Shown here one piece after another: positions 55,483 to 64,000 of a DNA stretch of 64,000 bases. The DNA is taken from positions 3,647,357-3,711,356 of the forward strand of contig CABFPE010000003.1 of assembly GCA_900660155.1 (NCBI GenBank), read 5' to 3'. A model generated the notes under the pieces. That model had not been told where the DNA came from and did not search any database. It worked only from the letters and a program-made list of their open reading frames with translations. The position numbers and the translations under genes are program-made. The DNA comes from Hofstenia miamia (lineage: Eukaryota > Xenacoelomorpha > Acoela > Hofsteniidae). Each line of letters opens with the position of its first letter. Position 1 is the stretch's first letter.

Positions 55483-58400
55483 AAGTAAAAAAATCGAAAT
55501 CAGTTAAAAAGTCAAAATAACTTGGATCAATTTTTAGTCTTCTTTAATTTGTTTGAAAAGCGTTATTCAGTTATTTGCCACATGCTTCCTCAAAACTTTC
55601 AACGATAGGGTTCGCAAAAAACTGTATTTAAAAAAAAATTTTTAAACGTTTAGACAAAACCTCTTCAAAATTTTGTTGAAATCAGATAAAGTACAAAAAA
55701 AAACATTAAACTATGACAAACGTATCAACATTCATTTTTCGTTTCATGCATGGTAACAAAACCGAAATTTTTGAAATTTTTTTGTAGAAAATTGGTTATG
55801 AAAATGCGATTGAACGAATCCTAAAAAATTATTTTCTAAATGCTCCAAAAAATTTATATGAATTTGAAAAAAAAACATCAAAAACATATGCTTAAAATTA
55901 TAACACTGTTTTAAGCATGGCAAATTTTTACGAAGAATAATTGAAAAAGTCGATATCGAAATTCTTAATCGATCAATTTCTAAAAAATCGATCAAAATCC
56001 AAAAATCAAAATCGTCACATCCTAATTTTTATGCTTATTGATTGTGAATAATCACCCAGAACTTTCATCGTGCCAAGTGGGTTTTGATTCCTGCGTGTCT
56101 TTTGGTTTTAAAATCATTTTAAATTGCAAAGCCAGTATTTCTTTAATAGATAGCAACATATTGCAGTAAAAATGCTATGCTCCAAAGATTATCATGGAGC
56201 TGGCGCCGCTATATTCAGAAACGTCTGAACATTTTCAATGGTGTGCCACGACTGAAAATATATATGTAGTGTAGCAGAAATCCCGCATATGCTTTTGGTG
56301 TTCAAGTGATGTTTAAAATTTTTTTTAGTGTGATTGATATTTTAATGAAAATTCTAAATGCGTAAATAATATTTTTAAGGGCTAGTGAATTTGCCTTAAT
56401 TCTAACCAGCAGAGCCGCCACTAAAAAAGGGTTATCTCATGAGAATCTCTTTTCGAATTTATAAAATCATTTTGAATTTATAGTTTAATTTTAGCCCAAG
56501 TAAAAAATTCTTTTATGAAAAGAATTGACAAGAATTTTGCAAAAGTTAAGCGAGCGTAGTGATAATGCATGACTTTTATCTAAATTTTGTAGAAAAAATA
56601 AGCCAACTGTGCTACAATTTATTGTCAAAACCAAGAGCAATGTCAGTGGCAATTTTGATAAAAAGCGAATGTCTTTTCATGCAGATGATATTTATTTCGT
56701 ATAATTATATCAGTGACTCAAATTTATTCTTTATTTTTCAATACTAATTAAAAGTCTATTTTGATCAACTTAATGCCGAAACAAGTTCTTAGTATGATGC
56801 GAAGTGGATCATAGAAAATACGGTGAAGTGAGGTCATTGACTGACTCTTCTCTTATTGAAAAAAATATCTTGGATCAGTCAGCAATTAAAGTATCCACAG
56901 ACTTTATTTGCGTCACTGGACATTTTCGGGCTCGGTGCAAGATGTCAATACGTCGCTCCCCGATTTTATGCATTAAATTTTCAGAACCCGCTTGGTCCAT
57001 AGTAAAAATTTTTAGTAAGTGTTTTGTAGCTGATAACTTTAGGGCTTCTAAAATTGTTTATTATACATGTATATATTTTTTAATTTTTGGACCCAATTTT
57101 TTTCTATATTTATAAATAAACTTGCTATCTTGATACAACAAAAACTCAAAATTCCAAACTTGTAGCCAAATTTGTTCAAAATTGTTTCTTATAAGCCTTA
57201 CTTTTATTTTCGTAAACTAAATTTTTGGCAATGTTATTAGCATAAATTAGGAAATTTAGCGGAATGTTGGAAATGCTAAAACAAAAAAACAGATAAAAAG
57301 CTTTAGCAGTTTCTTTTATATTAGTATATCTTAAGGCCACATTTTTTATTATTTTGGGATGTACTGAACTCTCACTCAAAAAAGAAGTGTAGAGTTTGTA
57401 GGTAGCATTTTCAATACAATGGTCCCCAAATTTAAATATATTGATTTTCATAATTTGTGTTGGACTCGAAATTTTTCCTCAATTTTTATATTAAATATTT
57501 TACATTCTTAGGGCATAAGTTAAGTTTGGGTTGATTTTAAGTTTCATTAGGAAATTCAGTTTGGCTTGTGCTGAACATGAATATTTGAGTTTGAATATAA
57601 ACATGCTTAGATTTTTATAGTCCTAATAACATCTTTATTAATGGCCTTCAAATTTGCACATACTAAATTTAATGATACCAACATGTGAGTTGAAACACGA
57701 TACATTCACACAAGAGTTTAATTTTCCTTCCTGATTGCAATCAATGAAAATATTTTAAAGGGGGTTCAAAATTTGAATTTCGGAAGAAAATTTAGGGGAT
57801 CGTCAAACGAAAATAGATGTTAATGTATCCCCTCAGAATTGTTGCTTGCAGGAATTTGATTCAGGCTGTGTTTTCCACATGGAGCTTCCATGGTTACAAA
57901 ATTAGTACATCCAATGACCTCATCAGAACAGAAACTGACTTTAGGCTTAAAAACAAAGAAAAACATTTATAAAATAACTCACTTTCCATAATAAATTTAA
58001 AAATTTGGTTGATAAAAAGAGTGAAAAGATTGTCTTCAACTAGGATTTTTAATGCCTTTTCGGAATCTTAAGAAAGACACATTAAAGCTAAATTATGCAT
58101 ATTTTAAGTAGACGTTCAGTTTATTGGAAATTCATTCCGCTTGTTCAAAGCAGCTACAATTTATTGACATCTAATTTCCGCTGAAGTCATTTTTTTAATT
58201 CGAAAACACATCGTTTGCAGTCTATCTTAGAAAGATGTAGATCGGAAAGGATATTCAGTAAACTCAACAAACGCGATCGGAAGTTTTTTTCTAAAACAAT
58301 TTGTAGGCAGTTCTTAGAAATGCAGAAGCTCTTATGTTGTTTAAAAAACCATTTCAATCAAAACAAAATTCATTTTGTTCATAGCACAGATTTTGGAGAA

Positions 58401-58539
58401 TAATTTAAATTTTACTTTTGAGCAATTGCTATATTTTTGTATTTTGCAGAAATGATACTGCAATGTGATATATATTTTTTTCTAATAGAATACACTGATT
58501 GAGTAAATGAATTATTTTGAGTGGATTATGCTTTCTAAT
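55483..58539. other. AT-rich non-coding DNA
   Basis: About 3 kb without a recognisable gene. Frames at 56804-57115 (plus, 103 codons) and 57176-57451 (minus, 91 codons) are open but match nothing and lack splice support. Confidence 0.35.
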
Positions 58540-58690
58540 GAGTGACATACGCAAGGGTCGATATCATAATCAAATGTCCCCAACAAATGGATTTATTGAC
58601 TAAATAAAAAATTTTGGTCCAAAAACTGCAAAAATGTAAGAACTAAGGTAATGAAATGCATTTTTAGGGTATAATTTTCAATATTTTGCT
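58540..58690. mobile_element. hAT-type MITE, family C, decayed copy
   Basis: Begins AGTGACATACGCAAGGG, a decayed form of the CAGTGGCGTACGCAGGG tip at 33019, and shares 'AATGAAATGCATTTTTAGGG' and 'TTTTCAATATTTTG' with that element's interior in the same order. The right tip is not recognisable. Older than the 33-kb copy. Confidence 0.6.
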
Positions 58691-59206
58691 TCTGATTTTA
58701 CAATATAAATTGATAATAATTTTGATGTAACCAAGTCATTTCAATTCAAAACACTTAAAGTGTGCTCTATTAACATACATAAATGAATAAAAAGTACCAC
58801 ATTTGAAATTTTGGTCACAAAACTGCTGTCGATTCCTTAATTAAAAATATTAACTAAACTGATTTGATTTTGTTACGTTAATTCCTTCAAACCTCATACA
58901 CACATCAGAAAGGAAGTCTACGTGGAACTCGGCTGCTTTAATAATCTTTCAGATTTCGGAGGTATACGTGGACACGCCGGATTCGCTTATTATATTTTAT
59001 GAGCGTTGAATCACACTCTTAGTAAGGATTTACTAAATAAATCAGACTTTATTAAGGTTTGGAGTATGGATAACAACTGATATTGTCATATCAAATGGTT
59101 TAATATAGCAATATAATGTTGAGTTATGATTGGGTGTCAATGACCGAATAGCTGAAGTATCCTCTAACGGATTTTGATAAACTCGCAATTTACATTTATT
59201 TGAATT
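58691..59206. other. AT-rich spacer
   Basis: Nothing recognised. Confidence 0.35.
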
Positions 59207-59560
59207 TTAAAATCAAACGCAAATGGCTTCCTTTAAGAGAATTTGTCGGCAGATCGAGCCTTTTAAACTCCACTTCTGCATATAGTTAATTTATATATAG
59301 CTTTGAACAGGCAATTAATAGAACAGCACCAGGTAGAGAGCGCGATATCAATATTACTGTAAATTTTTTAATGAATTCAGTGAAAGCGGGATTATATCTA
59401 CAGCTGACAACTAAAATGACGCTTTTCACCGGATCTCATTCTGGAATAACATTTTGGGTTCAATGAGTTGAGGGAATTCTCACATTTGTTAACATTAAGA
59501 AACTCCGCATATTTTAAAGCCATTTTAAAGGCTAATAACTCAAAAACTAATAGAGAAGTA
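59207..59560 (+). repeat. Dispersed repeat family E, copy 2
   Basis: Same orientation and order of words as 52151-52525, for example 'CAGGCAATTAATAGAACAGC', 'ACCAGGTAGAGAGCGCGATA' and 'TTATATCTACAGC'. Small insertions and deletions separate the copies. Confidence 0.75.
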
Positions 59561-59574
59561 TGAAAACGTCAACG

Positions 59575-59960
59575 AATTTTGACCTTATGCCGACTGTTGG
59601 CCTTAAGTCTTTGGAAGTAGCCGACCGTTGGCCGTAATGCTTTAGCCGTAGCAGGCCGTTAGCCGTAATAAGTCGGCGCTTTTTACTACTACTAAGTGAA
59701 ACACTGCAATTTTCAATGGAACGATTAAAACCTGCTCATAGTTCGAACAATTAAATAAAATGGTCAAAACGGCTAAGCTTAAAAACCAAAAATACAAATA
59801 AAAATCAAGAAAATTAATTGTTCATAATAATGTTCAGAAATAAATCTTAGCCGGGATTTTGGAAGTAAAACAAAATTATTGGCCACAGGCTGTCGTTGGC
59901 CGTAGCTGGCCGTTGGCCACGGCCGTCTAACGGCTAAGCTGTGGCGGTGGCTATGGCCAC
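59575..59960. repeat. GC-rich patches built from GGCCGTTGGCC/GGCCGTAGC words
   Basis: Two clusters (about 59589-59680 and 59878-59960) repeat short words such as 'GCCGACCGTTGGCCGTAA', 'GCAGGCCGTTAGCCGTAA' and 'GGCCGTAGCTGGCCGTTGGC'. They contrast sharply with the AT-rich surroundings. No gene or inverted end is visible. They may be an old degenerate satellite or the interior of an element. Confidence 0.55.
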
Positions 59961-61703
59961 AGAACACAAATTTGCGTCCCATCGTAAACGCGTTCAGGAT
60001 CAAAGTGCCCATTAGAATTTCTTATCTGAAAAGATCTATTAAAAAATTTGAATATTTCTAAAAACATTTGATTTTCCATCAGTAAAAGCTAATATTTTCT
60101 TGTATTTTGAACAGAGCAATAATGTTTATAACTATTACAAGAGAAGAAATATGTCCATTGACGTGTCACAATATCCAAGGATTTCAAATTTTTAATAAAC
60201 TTGGAGAAACTTGTTTGTAAACGCGCACAGAACGGATTGTATCCTAATGACTGCTTTGTAAAATTATGGGCATATCAATCTTAAGAAGATTAGCAGTCAT
60301 GCCAAGTGCTACACATTAAATCGCAAATTGCAGTTATTTAGCACGACACATGTTATGTATCTTCAAATAAAGATGAACTGGTACCTAGAAATGGATGAAC
60401 CATAGAACCACATAGTATCTTATGATATTGACTAATAAGATCGCATCCCGCTGCGTTGTTCCTTAAGATCTACATTTTACATAGATCACTAAATAACTAA
60501 TGATCTAGGCATTTGAACATGCTAAGAATTGGGCATACCAAAAATTTGGTCGATATCTAACACAAATGAATATATTATCCAAAATTTATGAAAAAACATG
60601 CATTTTTATTAAAATATGGCCAAACAGGTGCAGATTTAAAAAATGTCTTTCTCGATGCCCCACCGAGCCCCTTCCCATCAGCATCCGCATGAGGAGCTTT
60701 CTGCAATTTAACACAGCATTGGGAATTTGATGTCGTCACCGAGACGGAAATTTATGACATTGTTTTACTAGATGACACTGCAAATCTAAGTATTAACCAT
60801 TCATTCTCATTGTAAAAGCGAAAATCAATTAACTTTCGAACTCATTTCATATATTTAGGCGTATGCAGGCAGGTAATAAAGCCTTTGCTGCTTCGTTTTA
60901 TAGTTTTTTTTGCAAATCTACGCAAATCCCAAATGCACCTTTAATGGGTGGTAAAACGCATAAGTTATGAACAACAATAACAGTCAAAATTGCATGCATA
61001 AACAAAGTCGAAATTGGGTCCGAAGCTTGAACCAAATTGAGTGCCAGTGCAACAAAGACTAGCCCAATTTCGGACACCTGGAAAAATTAATTTTACTGGA
61101 AAACCTAGATCCAAACTCCAAAGCCAGTTCATGCTTCTAGTCTCAAACCTAGATAAAATTCCGCATGTAAACCAGCCAATGGGGCTATAGGTGCACCTAT
61201 TTTAGACAAGGACTGCGGCTGAGGTATTTTGGCAGAAAATGTTTAACATTCCTGAGTATACACGGAATTTTGTTGAAATATAGGCCTAATATCCAAAGAC
61301 AAAATGATATCTAGGGGATTCATTTAAATATCAATAAAATTCCTACCAAAACCTATACAAATGTGACAATTAAAAAGCATGAGAATATTTTGAAAAATGA
61401 TGAAGCAATTTTCCACGCTGTACATTGCAACTAGTTTTTCAAACTTATTTGAGATTTTATTTACATCTATAAAATATGTCATGGAAACACATGTAGCAAT
61501 GGCATCTGCTACAAAAATTTACATGTCTGATTTAGACTGTGATATGTAACTCATTTTAGTCGCAATGAACGTATTGCCAAATTTCATAACATCAAAAGGT
61601 TCCCGGCTATTAATAACTATAATCTATTTTTTGATATTTAATAAATTCTAATATTTGCAACCAAAAGAACGAAACTGCGTTAATCTCTCTTCTGTTATTT
61701 TAG
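59961..61703. other. AT-rich non-coding DNA
   Basis: No gene recognised. Confidence 0.35.
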
Positions 61704-61806
61704 AGATTGCAGTGTATTTAAACAAAACAATGAGAATGGCTATTGGAAGCTCGTGCAGCTTATTTTGAATATGGGATCAGGCAAACACTGCTTCAAATGG
61801 CTGTAA
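61704..61806 (+). CDS. Weak candidate terminal exon
   Basis: Acceptor TCTTCTGTTATTTTAG ends at 61703. In phase 1 the following 34 codons are open to TAA, reading DCSVFKQNNENGYWKLVQLI and ending GKHCFKWL. Composition is slightly richer in G and C than the flanks. No partner exon or AATAAA was found, so this may be chance. Confidence 0.22.
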
Positions 61807-62290
61807 ACAAAATTAACTTTTTATAGAGAGTTTCATAGAGTGAAGCAGTCTGACATCGATGCAGAAGATTATGTCCATCATTGTGTATAGTTCTTTATAT
61901 ACTTTTATTCTACGGTTAAAGGTTAAAGGAGTCAACCAGAACAAAGCAGGCATTGATTTTAAAACCAAAGCAGATATCTGCATCAAAGCAATCCACTCAC
62001 TTTACAACTGCTCATAAAATAATTTTGATAAAATCGTTGCGAGAATTCAAAGCAATATATTATTAATTATAACAATTGAAATACAGAAAATTGTTCTTGC
62101 ATGCATGCATTTGGCTATATTCACGTTTTATCAAATGATTCATTATATACGATAGTTTAACAAGGTTTACTGAAACCACTTATTCTGCACAGAAGCAATA
62201 TATCATTAATAATTCCTTTTGGGATAATAGATGTAAGATCAAAGTTCTAAGCATCTATTGTTCTTCTATACCTCATTAAATTTAGAATAG

Positions 62291-62495
<205 letters not shown>

Positions 62496-62744
62496 GTACT
62501 TTAAAGTACTTTAATTTATGCATAATCACATGCAAATATACTCTCAATTCTGACATAATTAATTGAGTTATTTATCCGCAAAGTTAATTATTTTGCTTAT
62601 GGCTAAAACATAAACTAAGTAAGATAATGAGAAATCTACTTTATTAATAAATGCTAATAAATCAAGGACAATCCAATGATTTTTCAAATTAATCAAATTT
62701 TCTTAATTGATTTAATATGTACTTAAATTTGATATTAGTTTCAG

Positions 62745-62897
62745 ATTGCAAATGTACCATTACATCTTGCTCAAATTCCAAGTTCTGTGATTTTATTGGA
62801 TGATATGGCTTTCAGTATGACACCTATGCATACATATCTATATGAAATTAGTTTATTGGATAAGACACTATTCGATTATGGGTATTTTATGCCATAA
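62745..62897 (+). CDS. Weak candidate exon with good acceptor
   Basis: Acceptor TTGATATTAGTTTCAG ends at 62744 and opens a phase-0 frame of 50 codons plus TAA: IANVPLHLAQIPSSVILLDD, then MAFSMTPMHTYLYEISLLDK, then TLFDYGYFMP. The peptide looks like a soluble domain end, with no low-complexity bias. No family, no upstream exon and no poly(A) signal was identified. Frames of this length arise by chance in a window this size, so confidence is low. Confidence 0.25.
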   Translation: MANVPLHLAQIPSSVILLDDMAFSMTPMHTYLYEISLLDKTLFDYGYFMP

Positions 62898-63374
62898 CTC
62901 GGTGTATTTGCACGGCCTCAAGACTAATGTTGGATAATTGGTTGAATTGTTCAAATGAGGAATAGGGATAAACACCAGCAATTAAATATTTAACTTTGAT
63001 TTCTCAAAGGACGGAAGCGTTACTCAGCTAGCAAAGAAGTAACACTATTTGAGCAAAGTGGCATCCGGGGAAAAGATAGATGAACTGATATATTAAGTAG
63101 AAATTTAATCTAGCGCAAATTTCATTTAATGAAACTAAACGCTAATTTTTAGATACGCTGCTTCACCAATGCAGTTAGCATGAGTATCAACTTTACACTG
63201 CCTTCGTCCATTTTAAAGTGGAAACCGTTTTTCCACATTTACAAAGAATTTTCTCAGAACCTATTTCCAAATTTGAAAATCTTGGGGCATGGGTAGATCT
63301 ATTAGAGAACATACTTTAATTCAATGTTGAAAGTTTCTATTGAAGCATATTGCTGTGGCTGAAGTTGTTCAAAA
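62898..63374. other. AT-rich spacer
   Basis: Nothing recognised. Confidence 0.35.
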
Positions 63375-63590
63375 CAATTTTTTTTGAAAATGTCAAATTT
63401 TTGAAAAAGATTTAAATTGTCTCCATACCTAGTGCTCATGAATTTAAAAGATTTTGAGCCCATAAAGGCAACAAGGAACTGTGACTGGTTTTTGATATTT
63501 GCAAAGATATCCCAAACCTATTAAGGCGTGCCGTGCTCAAAGTCAGAAGTCGCGGGGCCTTCCCAGACAGTTCGAGGTTAAATATACAAA
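63375..63590 (+). repeat. Dispersed repeat family A, copy 3
   Basis: Same order of words as 25365-25555: 'TTTAAATTGTCTCCATACCT', 'GATATCCCAAACC', 'GCCGTGCTCAAAGTCAGAAG', then an AT-rich end. The remainder of the window to 64000 holds nothing recognisable. Confidence 0.45.
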
Positions 63591-64000
63591 TGGAGGCAAA
63601 ATTTCCTGGAAGACATTTTTTGACCAAGAAGGTTGACCATTTTTTTCTATTTCACTATTTGCAATAAGATGAATATGGGGCGGACTTGGGCCAAGATATT
63701 GGAACAAATTTGCATTTTAAAGCTACATTAGTAGCATATGCTCATCTAGAACTCAATTTATGTCTTTCATGTAGCAGCGTTTACTATAGTTTCTAACATG
63801 ACCAAGTTTGAAATAGCAAAAAGAAAAATTACAAGTTTTTTAGCAAGGGTGATAAAAAGTGGCCACGAGCAAAGTCTTACTATAACATCTAAAAGAAAAT
63901 AACTCTGGAAAGAATTATGTAATTCAATCTAATTTAAACCATAGATAAACTAGATGCTCATCTCATCTGACTACTGTGCAGTGCTTCATCAAATTTCCAA

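Noticed and set aside
56804-57115. 103-codon plus-strand frame
   Set aside because: No recognisable domain and no gene signals around it.

Overview
The window is AT-rich animal DNA from an unidentified invertebrate-type genome. The evidence is spliced, intron-like gene fragments with GT/AG borders and AATAAA signals, long (TA)n microsatellites, and a dense mix of animal transposons: piggyBac, mariner, P element, hAT- and Harbinger-type MITEs, CR1/Jockey-like LINEs and Ty3/Gypsy LTR pieces. There are no bacterial operons, no CRISPR array and no tRNA or rRNA that I can recognise. I cannot name the species. Two runs of N (11499-12498 and 43195-44144) are assembly gaps; the first is exactly 1000 long and probably a placeholder.

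Layout. 1-3.1 kb: fossil Ty3/Gypsy pieces. 3189-5228: a bounded piggyBac copy with TTAA on both sides. 5.4-5.7 kb: a THAP (P-element-like) remnant. 5.9-7.9 kb: a possible plus-strand exon and a good plus-strand terminal exon. 8506-9897: a bounded, internally deleted mariner. 10.2-13.25 kb: a decayed transposase-like gene of an unnamed repetitive family, split by a foldback element with 365-bp arms. 18.5-22.3 kb: three LINE remnants, one carrying a nested mariner-like element. 28.4-28.9 kb: another LINE scrap. 30.3-33.2 kb: a hAT-type MITE, a bounded P element with a THAP domain, and a second hAT-type MITE with a perfect 8-bp target duplication. 34.3-36.5 kb: a minus-strand LINE. 37.2 kb: a third MITE. 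41.0-44.2 kb: the best LINE, with endonuclease and reverse transcriptase. 50.1 kb: an inverted copy of the 30.3-kb MITE. 54.25-54.73 kb: seven 69-bp tandem repeats. 55.26 kb: a Harbinger-type foldback MITE. 62.3 kb: about 200 bp of (TA)n.

Host genes. The clearest host signal is a scatter of short minus-strand exon candidates with matching splice sites and compatible phase 0: a two-helix membrane exon (48915-49124), a 60-bp charged exon (46161-46220), a 29-bp microexon (34209-34237) and a terminal exon with stop (15905-15994). They could belong to one long gene whose introns have filled with transposons, which would make most of this window intronic, but that join is inference. A separate plus-strand gene ends at 7761-7844.

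I found no convincing new biological system. The most useful items are the minus-strand exon series, the foldback insertion whose removal restores a reading frame, and an 18-base match to the Tn5/Nextera mosaic end at 39594-39611, which is probably a library artefact or misjoin.
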